Assembly (NCBI RefSeq): GCF_000185805.1 | Contig: NC_014926.1 | Coordinates: 514,418 to 578,417 of the forward strand | Direction of reading: 5' to 3' | Length of the DNA stretch: 64,000 nucleotides | Source: Thermovibrio ammonificans HB-1 | GTDB lineage: Bacteria; Aquificota; Aquificia; Desulfurobacteriales; Desulfurobacteriaceae | Notes under the pieces: generated by a model | The model's input: the letters and a program-made list of their open reading frames with translations, nothing else | The model's database searches: none | Told to the model about the DNA's origin: nothing | In this document: positions 28,381 to 36,465 of the stretch, one piece after another | Numbering within the stretch: position 1 is the first letter of the stretch | Layout of the letters: the number at the start of each line of letters is the position of its first letter | Made by a program: the position numbers and the translations under genes

Positions 28381-28396
28381 CACTCTTTGCTATAAA
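28370..28396 (+). promoter_or_regulatory. possible promoter for rpsT
   Basis: TTGCCT and TATAAA are separated by 15 bases on the plus strand, shorter than the ideal 17. The position, 39 bases before the rpsT ATG and divergent from the bcp promoter, makes it plausible. Low confidence because of the spacing. Confidence 0.35.
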
Positions 28397-28434
28397 CTTC
28401 ACTCCGCAAACAAAAGAGGGTTTGGAGGAGCGGA

Positions 28435-28722
28435 ATGCCAAACACTAAGTCTGCTAAGAAGAGGCTCCGTCAGAGCATAAAGCGCAGGCAGAGGAACAGG
28501 TACTACGTGCGCAGGATGAAGACAGAGGCTAAGAAGGTTCTCCAAGCAGTTGAGGAGAAGAACCTTGAGCTTGCCAAAGAGCAGCTCAAAGTTGCTATGA
28601 AGTGGATAGAGCGTGCCGCCGCAAGGGGAGCGATTCACAAGAACGAAGCTGCCCGCAGGCAGTCCAGGGTTGCTTCTGCAGTTGCCAAGCTTGAGAAGGA
28701 GCTTGCAGCTCAGGCCCAGTAG
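28435..28722 (+). CDS. rpsT: 30S ribosomal protein S20
   Basis: A 95-residue basic, helical protein that binds 16S rRNA. The N-terminus MPNTKSAKKRLRQSIKRRQRN and the later GAIHKNEAARRQSRVASAVAKL are diagnostic of S20. The ATG follows TTTGGAGGAGCGGA, a strong ribosome site. Its stop codon lies inside a hairpin that also holds the tRNA-Val promoter. Confidence 0.97.
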   Translation: MPNTKSAKKRLRQSIKRRQRNRYYVRRMKTEAKKVLQAVEEKNLELAKEQLKVAMKWIERAAARGAIHKNEAARRQSRVASAVAKLEKELAAQAQ

Positions 28723-28741
28723 GGGTTGACACTGGGCCTTT
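28713..28741 (+). terminator. hairpin terminator of rpsT, overlapping the tRNA promoter
   Basis: GGCCCAGT (28713-28720) and ACTGGGCC (28731-28738) form a perfect 8-bp stem with a 10-base loop, followed by TTT. The stop codon of rpsT lies at the top of the left arm, and the loop holds the -35 element of the tRNA promoter. Confidence 0.6.
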
Positions 28742-28755
28742 GGCTTACCTATATT
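28726..28755 (+). promoter_or_regulatory. promoter of tRNA-Val
   Basis: A consensus TTGACA (28726-28731) and TATATT (28750-28755) are 18 bases apart. Transcription would start near 28762, about 10 bases before the mature tRNA. The -35 lies in the loop of the rpsT terminator. Confidence 0.75.
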
Positions 28756-28771
28756 AGGCACCGACGTACGT

Positions 28772-28846
28772 AGGGCCGTAGCTCAGCGGGAGAGCGCCAC
28801 CTTGACGCGGTGGAGGTCAGGGGTTCGAAACCCCTCGGCCCTACCA
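28772..28846 (+). tRNA. tRNA-Val (anticodon GAC)
   Basis: A full cloverleaf can be drawn: acceptor stem AGGGCCG/CGGCCCT, D-arm GCTCAGCGGGAGAGC, anticodon stem CCACC/GGTGG with loop TTGACGC giving anticodon GAC, T-arm AGGGG/CCCCT with TTCGAAA, then A and an encoded CCA. It reads GUC and GUU valine codons. Confidence 0.97.
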
Positions 28847-28874
28847 TTAACATAACCCGCCGGAGTAGAGTCCA

Positions 28875-29519
28875 GTGGTTGAGTTCCCTCCCGAAACTCC
28901 CTTCCTCTACGGAATTACCGACGAGCGCTTCCTCAACCCTTTTAATATAGTTGAAGCCGTTGAGAGGGCGATTCTCGGCGGTGCAAAGGTAATCCAGTAC
29001 AGGGCCAAGAGGAAGAGTGCCCGGGAGATGTACGAGGAGGCCCTGCTTGTGCGGGAGGCCACCCGTAACCACGACGCCGTTTTTATAGTGAACGACAGGC
29101 TCGACCTTGCCCTTGCAGTTGAAGCAGACGGCGTTCACTTGGGCCAGAGCGACCTTCCCTTCGAGCTTGTTAAGGGAATAGCCGGTGAGGAATTTATAGT
29201 TGGGCTCTCTACCCACAACTTGGAGCAGGTAAGGGAAGCCAACGAAAAGAAGGAGTTTCTCGATTATATCGGTTTCGGCCCGGTTTTCCCTACCACCACT
29301 AAAGAGAACCCCGACCCGGTAACCGGCGTAGAGCTTCTGTGCAGGGCCGTGGAGCTTTCGGAGCTTCCGGTTGTCGCAATCGGCGGTATTAACCCCTCGA
29401 ACCTTGAAGATGTGTGCAGGTGTAAACCTGCAGGGGTTGCCGTTGTGAGGGCACTTTTTGAGAAGGGGGACCCCTTTGTCAACGCAAGGGAGATTAAAGA
29501 GCGCCTCTCCGGCTGCTGA
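28875..29519 (+). CDS. thiE: thiamine phosphate synthase
   Basis: ThiE joins the pyrimidine (HMP-PP) and thiazole phosphates to thiamine phosphate. The (beta/alpha)8 landmarks are LYGITDERFL, VIQYRAKRKSAREM with the phosphate-binding Arg and Lys, VNDRLDLALAVEADGVHLGQSDLP, GFGPVFPTTTKENPDP and VAIGGINPSNLEDV. Length 214 is normal. GTG start, 28 bases after the tRNA. No TPP riboswitch is visible before it. Its end overlaps the O-antigen ligase gene. Confidence 0.95.
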   Translation: MVEFPPETPFLYGITDERFLNPFNIVEAVERAILGGAKVIQYRAKRKSAREMYEEALLVREATRNHDAVFIVNDRLDLALAVEADGVHLGQSDLPFELVKGIAGEEFIVGLSTHNLEQVREANEKKEFLDYIGFGPVFPTTTKENPDPVTGVELLCRAVELSELPVVAIGGINPSNLEDVCRCKPAGVAVVRALFEKGDPFVNAREIKERLSGC

Positions 29520-30750
29520 GCGCTTTGGAGAGCTCCTGGTTAAGGTTTCTGCCCTTCTTTTCGCGGTTGCAATTCCCACCTCTGTTGCGCTGGACAACGG
29601 TGCCGCTGTTTTGGGCCTTTTGGGCTTTCTTCTGCTTGCCTTCTCGGGCGCACTTTCACCGTTACCTCCCCTTAGGCCTCTCGGCTTCCTGCTCGCTGCG
29701 GAAGTTTGGCACTACTTGTTGAACCTGGGCAGGATTTTTAAGGCAACGGATTTGAAGCTCTACCTCCTTTCCTACTTTGTCGGTTTTAGGTGTGCTCTGG
29801 ATAGGGACTTTCTGAAAAAGGTGGGATACCTTCTTGGCTTTTCAACGGCCTTAATGGTTCTATCCCAGCTCTTTGAGGCTGTTACCTGGCAGAACGTTAA
29901 ACACGTTGATTTCTCGCACCTTCAGCTGCATACTGCCCTTATAAGGGCCAAAGGGCTTCTTAATCACCCCCTTACAACCGGTGGGGTTTTGTTTACCCTC
30001 TTTTTCCTGCACCTTGCACTCTACCGACTCTTTAAAAACAGGCTTTTCTCCATCTTCTCTGCCCTTGCCCTTCTGGGGGTGGTTCTGAGCCAGAGCAGGT
30101 CTTACTGGGTCGGTACTTTCGTCTTTTTCGCCGTCCTTTTCCTCGTTTCCCTTCTAAAGGCGAAGTACAGGAGGTTTGCGGTTGTTTCGCTTGTTCTCTT
30201 TGGGCTTTTTGCCATTTCCCTTTTCTCGATTCCCCAGCTGAGACACCGGTTTGAGAGCATAGGCAACACAACAACCAACGGCAGCAACACCGATAGGCTT
30301 GCGATATGGACGGCCTACCTAACCGCCTTTAAAAGAGACTACACCCTGCCCGACCTGCTACTCGGCACCGGCGACAGGGCAGAGGAGATTGCCCTTAAGG
30401 AGGGGTATGAGGCCTGTTTGAAGTTCTACCCCCGTAAGGTGTGTGAAGGTAACGGCTACGTAAGGAGGCTCCATAACGGACTCTCCCATAACATATACCT
30501 GAAGTTCCTGTCGAAGTACGGTTTGCTCGGGCTTTTGGCCTACCTGTACTTTTGGGGTTACGCCCTTTTTGAGAACTTCCGTGCATTCTGGCAGAGGGAG
30601 AAAATTATCTACCTTGTGTTTGCAGCCGGTTACCTTGGCTTCCTTGCCGCCGGCTTCTTCGAGAACAACTTTACAGATGCCGAGGTCCAAACGGCGGTTC
30701 TCTTTAGCCTCGGGATAAACTACGCTCTCCTAAGGAGACGTAGCGACTGA
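29476..30750 (+). CDS. O-antigen ligase/polymerase-type membrane protein (Wzy_C)
   Basis: A 424-residue protein with about ten to twelve membrane helices. A large loop follows the central LSQSRSYWVGTFVFF motif and contains RLAIWTAYLTAF and HNGLSHNIYLKFLSKYGLLGLLAYL, the WaaL/Wzy_C signature region. It would either ligate O-antigen to the lipid A core on the periplasmic side or polymerise it. No ATG exists near the start. TTG 29476 inside the thiE end is the best candidate after a G-rich stretch. The 3' end overlaps the convergent glycosyltransferase by 47 bases. Confidence 0.8.
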   Translation: MSTQGRLKSASPAAERFGELLVKVSALLFAVAIPTSVALDNGAAVLGLLGFLLLAFSGALSPLPPLRPLGFLLAAEVWHYLLNLGRIFKATDLKLYLLSYFVGFRCALDRDFLKKVGYLLGFSTALMVLSQLFEAVTWQNVKHVDFSHLQLHTALIRAKGLLNHPLTTGGVLFTLFFLHLALYRLFKNRLFSIFSALALLGVVLSQSRSYWVGTFVFFAVLFLVSLLKAKYRRFAVVSLVLFGLFAISLFSIPQLRHRFESIGNTTTNGSNTDRLAIWTAYLTAFKRDYTLPDLLLGTGDRAEEIALKEGYEACLKFYPRKVCEGNGYVRRLHNGLSHNIYLKFLSKYGLLGLLAYLYFWGYALFENFRAFWQREKIIYLVFAAGYLGFLAAGFFENNFTDAEVQTAVLFSLGINYALLRRRSD

Positions 30751-31810
30751 ATACCTCTTCGTCTGTGGGCAGTTTCACGTTGAAGTCCCATTTTTTCGGC
30801 AGTGCGGCCTCCACTTTTTCCGCTATCTCCTCGGGCGTTATCTCCTTGAGGATGAAGCCCGAAACCCCTTCCGTTATGAACTCTGCGGCCCCCGTTTCCC
30901 GGGAGCAGATTACCGGCGTTCCGGTTGCAAGGGCTTCGGTGACCACGTTTGCGAAGGTGTCGTAGAACGACGGGTGGACGAGCAGGTCTATGCCGGCGTA
31001 GAAGGTCTCCATTCTGTTCACTTTGCCGAGGAAGTGGACTCTATCGGCTACGTCCAGTTTCTCTGCCAGTTTTAGGAAGCTCTTGGGGTTTCTTCCCCCT
31101 GCTACTGCAAGGGTTACATCTTTCGGCAACATGGCAAGGGCTTCTATGAGTTGTTTCAGCCCCTTTAGTGTAAAGTTTGAGGATGCAAACCCGAGGACGA
31201 AGCGCCCCTCTCTAAAGCCTACGAGTTCCCTTCCCGATTTTCGCAGTTTCTCCTTTGCTTCCCTGTTGAACCGGTTTAGGTCTACCGGGTTGGGAACGGT
31301 GTAGATTTTGTTAAGGAGCTCTCTGCCGTAGAACTTGATAACTTCCTCTTTTACTTTTGAGGAGATGGCTATTATCACTTTTGAGCTTCTGAATATCTCT
31401 CCCTCTAAGATGGGGTTGAAGTAGTTAACGGGGTTTAGGCTTCGGGTGAGTTTTTTTATTAGCCTTCTTGCCGGAGGAAGGGCCTTCAGAGAGCCCTCTA
31501 AGAACCCCAGGTGGGTTCCTCCTCCGTTCCTGTAGACGTGGCAGTGGGGAACTTTGGAGAAGGCGAAGTTTACGGTCTCTTTGGTTTTCAGGTATTTAAC
31601 TGCTCTCTTCTGGAAGGAAAGAGTTTTTAAAAACCTACCCGGTTTTAAGTAACCGAGCTCGGTTACTTTGAAGGGGACTTCTACCTCCTTGACGCCGCAT
31701 ACAACCTCTTCCAGGAGCCCCCTTTTGTGTAGGTAGTTTGCGAACCTCAGCGCTATGAACTCGGCTCCGCCGTAGCTGCTGAGCCTTCTAACGACCACCC
31801 TGAACTTCAT
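30704..31810 (-). CDS. GT4-type glycosyltransferase (WaaG-like)
   Basis: A 368-residue GT-B glycosyltransferase. The N-terminal domain opens with FRVVVRRLSSYGGAEFIAL. The C-terminal donor domain has FVLGFASSNFTLKGLKQLIEAL, HFLGKVNRMETFYAGIDLLVHPSFYDTFANVV and EALATGTPVICSRETGAAEFI, the E-x7-E pattern of GT4. The HVYRNGGGTHLGFLEGSL block resembles WaaG, which adds glucose to LPS heptose. The donor and acceptor are not determinable. It is alone on the minus strand here, divergent from the next glycosyltransferase. Confidence 0.85.
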   Translation of the reverse strand: MKFRVVVRRLSSYGGAEFIALRFANYLHKRGLLEEVVCGVKEVEVPFKVTELGYLKPGRFLKTLSFQKRAVKYLKTKETVNFAFSKVPHCHVYRNGGGTHLGFLEGSLKALPPARRLIKKLTRSLNPVNYFNPILEGEIFRSSKVIIAISSKVKEEVIKFYGRELLNKIYTVPNPVDLNRFNREAKEKLRKSGRELVGFREGRFVLGFASSNFTLKGLKQLIEALAMLPKDVTLAVAGGRNPKSFLKLAEKLDVADRVHFLGKVNRMETFYAGIDLLVHPSFYDTFANVVTEALATGTPVICSRETGAAEFITEGVSGFILKEITPEEIAEKVEAALPKKWDFNVKLPTDEEVFSRYVSLGERSLSRG

Positions 31811-31865
31811 TTGCCCCCGCGCTCTTTTGGGTTAAGTTAACTGTAGCAAACAATCCGGAGGGTCG

Positions 31866-32981
31866 GTGAGGATTCTCTACGTTGTAGGCGGTTTGCCCTT
31901 TGGCGGTATAGAGAATTTACTCTTTGACATCTGCCGGCGGCTGCAGGAGCTCGGGGTTCGGTTTAAGGTTGTTAACCTTTCCGGAACCGGGCAGAAGCTC
32001 CCCGAGTTCATGGAGGCCAGAATCCCGATTGTTAACCTCGGCTCGGGGTTAAAGGATATAAAAACCTTCTCCCTCCCCACTGCGGTGAGGCTGAAGAGGC
32101 TTGTCGAGGAGGAGGGAGCTTCCATCGTCCACTCTATGCAGTTCTCAGGGGATTACTTTTCCCGGCTTGCCCTCCTTTTCAACCGTGGCGTAAAGGTGGT
32201 TACTCACATTCACAACATAAAACGGGAAAAGCGATTTGAACGCAGGCTCTTCAACAGATTACTCTCTTATAGAACCGACGCTTTCCTCTCGGTTTCAAAA
32301 GCCGTTTACGACTACGTTGAGCGGGAGCACAACCTCTTTAAGAGGCCCAACTACGTTTTCTACAACTGTATCAACCCGGAAAGGCTCAAGCCCCGTCCTT
32401 CCCCTGAGCTTGCTTTCCTTAAGGGCAAGAGGGTTTTCCTCTGTTTGGGCAGGCTCGTTCCTCAGAAGCGTTACGATGTTGCCATTAGGGCATTAAAGTT
32501 GATATCCGGTAAGCATCCGGATGCGGTTCTCGCAGTTGTGGGTGAGGGCGGCGAGATGGATAGGCTCAAGGAGCTTACCCGGAGTCTCTCCCTGGAAGGG
32601 AGGGTCTTTTTCCTCGGCTACAGGAAAGATGTGGCCTCTGTTTTGTCCCTTTCCTACGCTCTGCTCGTTCCTTCCGAGTATGAAGGGCTGTCGATTGCCC
32701 ACCTTGAGGCTGCCTATTTCGGCCTGCCGGCCGTTATTACGCCCGCCGTTCCCAGTAAGGAGATATTGTCTGAAGCTTCGATAGTTGTCCCTTCGGAGGT
32801 TGACTCCTTCGCCCGGGCTATGGATAGGCTGCTTTCGGAGCCGAAGCTCTACTTTGAGCTCTCGGAGCGGGCAAGGGCCGTTGCTTCCGGTTTAACTGTT
32901 GACCGCTACGTCGGCAGGCTTTTAAACTTCTACGACTCTCTTCTGTCGGGTAAACTGCCCCGAGAGAGGGTGCTGTTTTGA
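31866..32981 (+). CDS. GT4-type glycosyltransferase
   Basis: A 371-residue GT-B enzyme. The N-terminal acceptor domain begins RILYVVGGLPFGGIENLLFD. The donor domain shows FLCLGRLVPQKRYDVAIRAL, GEGGEMDRLKEL, FLGYRKDVASVLSLSYALLVPSEYEGLSIAHLEAAYFGLPAVIT. GTG start with GGAGGGTCG upstream. The stop overlaps the start of the deacetylase gene as TGATG, so it opens a three-gene plus-strand unit ending with the MsbA-like exporter. Confidence 0.87.
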   Translation: MRILYVVGGLPFGGIENLLFDICRRLQELGVRFKVVNLSGTGQKLPEFMEARIPIVNLGSGLKDIKTFSLPTAVRLKRLVEEEGASIVHSMQFSGDYFSRLALLFNRGVKVVTHIHNIKREKRFERRLFNRLLSYRTDAFLSVSKAVYDYVEREHNLFKRPNYVFYNCINPERLKPRPSPELAFLKGKRVFLCLGRLVPQKRYDVAIRALKLISGKHPDAVLAVVGEGGEMDRLKELTRSLSLEGRVFFLGYRKDVASVLSLSYALLVPSEYEGLSIAHLEAAYFGLPAVITPAVPSKEILSEASIVVPSEVDSFARAMDRLLSEPKLYFELSERARAVASGLTVDRYVGRLLNFYDSLLSGKLPRERVLF

Positions 32982-33790
32982 TGGGCTGTACGGTTCTCCT
33001 TTACCATAGGGTCCACCCCCGTTTCGGTGTTCATCCGAGGCTGTTTGAGGAGCACCTGAAGGTAGTTACCAGGGTGTTCAGGCCTTTGAGCTTCGATGAG
33101 TTTTTGTTTGGTAGGTGGCCATTTTCTTCCTTGCTGGTGACCTTCGACGACGGCTTTTACGACTTCTACCGTTACGCCTTTCCCCTCCTTAAGCGTTACG
33201 GGGTTCCCTCTGTGCTCTTTGTGCCTCCCGGAAGGGTTTACGGCTCCGATGAGGTAAGGGACCTCTCGTCTGATTCAGAGGTTTCAACTGTAGAAGCTTA
33301 CAGGCGCTCTTTTAAAGAGGGAGATAACTCTGCTTTTCTGTCGTGGGGAGAGCTTCGCCGCCTAACGGCCTCGGGCCTTGTAAGCGTTCAGTCCCACGGT
33401 TACAGCCACAGGGCGGCATTAGGTGGCGGTAAGCCCTTTAAGCCTCCCGGAGACTGGAGGGTCTTCTCTTTGAGCCGGGAGGTTTCTCCGGGTACGCCGC
33501 TGACAAGTCTGCTCGTTGAAGACCTTGAGGAGGCCCGGAGGGAACTGAAGCTCTCAAGAGAGCTCCTCGAGAGCAAGCTCGGCACTAAGGTCGAGGCCGT
33601 TGCCTGGCCTTGGGGTATCTACAGCGAGCAGTTGGTTAAGCTTGCCCGGACTTTGGGCTACAGGGCGTGCTTCACCACCGAGAGAGGGTGGAACAGGCCG
33701 GGTAACCTCTGCCGTGTTAAACGGCTTGCCGTCGGGGATACAAAAGGCCCCGTGTGGCTCTTGAGCCGCTCTCTCCTTTACGCACTTTAA
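32981..33790 (+). CDS. polysaccharide deacetylase (NodB domain)
   Basis: A 269-residue NodB-type carbohydrate esterase 4. Visible catalytic parts are LLYHRV near the start, LVTFDDGFYDFYRYAFPLL (catalytic Asp and metal Asp), and VQSHGYSHRA (H-x3-H metal ligands), then VAWPWGIYSEQ. It would remove N-acetyl groups from a glycan or glycolipid precursor. No signal peptide is evident, so it may act in the cytoplasm on a lipid-linked or nucleotide sugar. An insertion of about 70 residues separates the TFDDG and HGYSH motifs. Confidence 0.85.
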   Translation: MGCTVLLYHRVHPRFGVHPRLFEEHLKVVTRVFRPLSFDEFLFGRWPFSSLLVTFDDGFYDFYRYAFPLLKRYGVPSVLFVPPGRVYGSDEVRDLSSDSEVSTVEAYRRSFKEGDNSAFLSWGELRRLTASGLVSVQSHGYSHRAALGGGKPFKPPGDWRVFSLSREVSPGTPLTSLLVEDLEEARRELKLSRELLESKLGTKVEAVAWPWGIYSEQLVKLARTLGYRACFTTERGWNRPGNLCRVKRLAVGDTKGPVWLLSRSLLYAL

Positions 33791-33800
33791 GGGGGTTGAG

Positions 33801-35534
33801 ATGAGAGACTTTCCCACCTGGCTTTTTAAATACCTGAGACCTTTAAAGCTGCTCGTTCTCGTGGCGGTTGTTACGCTTCTGCTCAACGCCGCGATAACCT
33901 CCTACCTTGCCTACTTCGTTAAGGTGGTTATCAACACCGTTTTTGTGGAGCGCGACGCCCACATGGTTAGACTGATTCCCCTGATTCTGTTCCTGCTTGT
34001 TCTTTTTAAAGGGGTTGTTTTCTTTGTGAACTACTACACAATGGCCTACCTGGGCCAGAGGGTTGTTGCCTCCCTCAGGGAGGAGCTCTACGAAAAGGTT
34101 GTAAGGCTTCCCCTTGAGTACTTTCTGAAGGAGCCTCCGGGCACTTTCGTCTCAAAAGTTATAAACGACACATCTCTCCTTCAGGACTTCACCTCCCGCC
34201 AGGTAGCCACGTTCGTGCGGAACCTGCTCACCGCCTTGGGGCTCATAGGGATTGTCTTCTACCAGGACTACAAGCTCGCCTTTATAGGCTTTGTCGGGTT
34301 GCCCCTTATAGGCTTTGTTATCTCCCGGATAGGGAAGAGGATTAAGCGATACACCGACAGGATGCAGGATAGACTTGCCGTTGTTACGAATCACCTTTTT
34401 GAAGCCGTCAGGAACGCCCGGGAGATAAAGCTGTTCGGCCTGGAGGAGAGACTCTCTGAACTCTTCAGGAAGGATAACGCCCGCTACCTCAGGGAGTTTA
34501 TGAAGATAAAACTGGTCGAGGGGATTTACCCTCCCGTGGTTGAGCTTACCGGGGCTGCGATTGTAGGTTTCCTCATCTTCTACGGCGGTAGAGAAGTTGT
34601 TCTCGGCCACACAACCCCGGGGGCCTTTTTCTCCTTTATAGTTGCCCTTATTATGGCTTACGAGCCCATAAGGAAGCTCGGCCAGAACTACAACAAGATT
34701 CAGCAGTCGGTTGCCGTTGCAAAGAGGGTAAAGAGAATACTCGACCTTCCCGACGAGTATTCTGTAAAAGACGGGGCCGTTGAACTTAAAGGTCCGGTAG
34801 AGTGGCTGAAGTTTGACTCCGTTTCCTTTAAGTACCCCGGCTCTTCAAGGGCGGTTTTAAAGGGACTCTCCTTTGTCCTTGAGAGGGGCAAGAAGTACGC
34901 CGTTGTGGGCCGCTCCGGGAGCGGTAAATCTACGCTGGTGAACCTGATTCCCCGCTTCTTCGACCCAACGGAAGGTAGGGTTCTCGTTAACGGCACCGAC
35001 TATAAAGAGCTAAAGCTTGTTCCCTACAGGAAACGGATAGGTATGGTCTCGCAGGAGGTTGTTCTCTTCAGGGGAACCATCTTTGAAAACATTGCGGTTG
35101 GCAAGCCCGGAGCCACCTTGGAAGAGGTGATAGAGGCAGCCAAAATCGCCCAGATTCACGACTTTATAGAGAGCCTTCCCCAGAAGTACTACACCCTCAT
35201 AGGTGAAGGGGGAATTGAACTTTCGGGCGGACAGCGTCAGAGGATTGCAATAGCGAGGGCCGTTTTAAAAGACCCAGACCTTCTGATTCTCGATGAGGCG
35301 ACAAGTGCCCTCGACTCTGAAACCGAGAAGGCCATACAGGAGGCCATAGACGAGAAGTTTAAGGACCGGATACTCCTCACCGTTGCCCACAGGCTCTCTA
35401 CCGTTTTAAACAGCGACGAGATACTCTTTTTAAAGGAGGGGAAGCTGGTTGCAAGGGGCAGCCACGAAGAGCTCTACAGGGAGCTTCCCGACTACAGAAA
35501 GCTTGTAGACCTTCAGTTCTCAGCCGTTCAGTAG
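33801..35534 (+). CDS. msbA: MsbA-like ABC transporter (fused permease and ATPase)
   Basis: A 577-residue half-transporter. The N-terminal domain (about 1-310) has six membrane helices. The nucleotide-binding domain has Walker A VGRSGSGKST, Q-loop GMVSQEVVLFRGTI, signature ELSGGQRQR, Walker B LLILDEATSALD and the H-loop AHRLST. Size and pattern match MsbA, the lipid A-core flippase; its place among LPS glycosyltransferases supports this. Other lipid exporters of the same family are possible. It follows the deacetylase by 10 bases and converges on the GT9 gene with a 15-base overlap. Confidence 0.87.
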   Translation: MRDFPTWLFKYLRPLKLLVLVAVVTLLLNAAITSYLAYFVKVVINTVFVERDAHMVRLIPLILFLLVLFKGVVFFVNYYTMAYLGQRVVASLREELYEKVVRLPLEYFLKEPPGTFVSKVINDTSLLQDFTSRQVATFVRNLLTALGLIGIVFYQDYKLAFIGFVGLPLIGFVISRIGKRIKRYTDRMQDRLAVVTNHLFEAVRNAREIKLFGLEERLSELFRKDNARYLREFMKIKLVEGIYPPVVELTGAAIVGFLIFYGGREVVLGHTTPGAFFSFIVALIMAYEPIRKLGQNYNKIQQSVAVAKRVKRILDLPDEYSVKDGAVELKGPVEWLKFDSVSFKYPGSSRAVLKGLSFVLERGKKYAVVGRSGSGKSTLVNLIPRFFDPTEGRVLVNGTDYKELKLVPYRKRIGMVSQEVVLFRGTIFENIAVGKPGATLEEVIEAAKIAQIHDFIESLPQKYYTLIGEGGIELSGGQRQRIAIARAVLKDPDLLILDEATSALDSETEKAIQEAIDEKFKDRILLTVAHRLSTVLNSDEILFLKEGKLVARGSHEELYRELPDYRKLVDLQFSAVQ

Positions 35535-36413
35535 CTGGGCAACCGCCTCTTTCACCTGCTCAACCTCGGGGAAGGAGTTGTTACCGTGAACTTCCCTTAC
35601 CCTCTCGATGGGCGGGAACCAGCCCGAACGCTTTTTATCGATAACAACCACCTTGCTGCCCACCGCCACCGCAAGGTGGGGGGCAAAGGAGTTGTTGCCG
35701 ATAACTACGCCGGCTCCCTTCATAACGGCTGCTGCCGCCTTTATGGGGAAGGGGCTCTCGGGAACTGTGAGTCCTCCCCCTGCAAGTTCGTTTACCTTAA
35801 GGGCCGCTTCCCTCTCTCCCGGACCGAACAGAACGATAACTTCCATCTCTTTTCTGAGCTCTGCCGCGAGCTCCGCAAACTTCTCGGCCGGCCACATTTT
35901 GTGGCTCTTTCTGGCGGTAGGGACTATAACGGCGTATTCCCTTCCCTTAAAGGGGTTTTCCGGTATCTTGTAAATTTCCGGCAGGTAGTTACGGTAGCTC
36001 TCTAATTTTAGGCCTAAACCCTCAAGGAGCTTCAGCCTCTCCCAGGCGGTATACCCCCTGTTTTCCCACTCTACGAGCCTGTTGTAAAAGAGGTTTCCCC
36101 TCTCCTTCCGAAAGGCCACCCTAAGGGGAGCTCCCGATAGCAGTGTTATGAGCCTTGAACGTCCGGTTCTCTGAGCGTCTATAACGGCGTCGAAGCCCTC
36201 TTTTCTGAGGGCCAACGCTGTTTTGAGAAGCTCTCTGCTCCCCTCCTTTAGCGTTTCAATGCCGTCTATGAACGGGTTCCCCTCTACTATATCCCTTCCC
36301 ACCTCCGAGGTTAAAAAGTGAACCCTTACCCCTTTCTCTTTTAGTGCCCTTGCAAGGGGAGTGGAAAGGAGAACGTCTCCGAGCTGCCTCAGCTGGATTA
36401 TCAGAACCTTCAT
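35520..36413 (-). CDS. heptosyltransferase-family (GT9) glycosyltransferase
   Basis: A 297-residue GT9 enzyme. The N-terminus VLIIQLRQLGDVLLSTPLARAL is the hallmark of WaaC/WaaF heptosyltransferases. Later blocks include VIVPTARKSHKMWPAEKFAELA and GAGVVIGNNSFAPHLAVAVGSKVVVI; the canonical DTG is GNNS here, so donor binding may differ. It would add a heptose or similar sugar to the inner core next to Kdo. Single minus-strand gene, ATG with GGAGAG upstream. Confidence 0.85.
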   Translation of the reverse strand: MKVLIIQLRQLGDVLLSTPLARALKEKGVRVHFLTSEVGRDIVEGNPFIDGIETLKEGSRELLKTALALRKEGFDAVIDAQRTGRSRLITLLSGAPLRVAFRKERGNLFYNRLVEWENRGYTAWERLKLLEGLGLKLESYRNYLPEIYKIPENPFKGREYAVIVPTARKSHKMWPAEKFAELAAELRKEMEVIVLFGPGEREAALKVNELAGGGLTVPESPFPIKAAAAVMKGAGVVIGNNSFAPHLAVAVGSKVVVIDKKRSGWFPPIERVREVHGNNSFPEVEQVKEAVAQLLNG

Positions 36414-36465
36414 CTCTCCTCCGCTGCTATACTACCGGTTAAGTTTAAATTGAAAGGGAGCTTCT

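Noticed and set aside
28847-28874. TPP riboswitch before thiE
   Set aside because: Only 28 bases separate the tRNA from thiE. There is no room for a thi-box.
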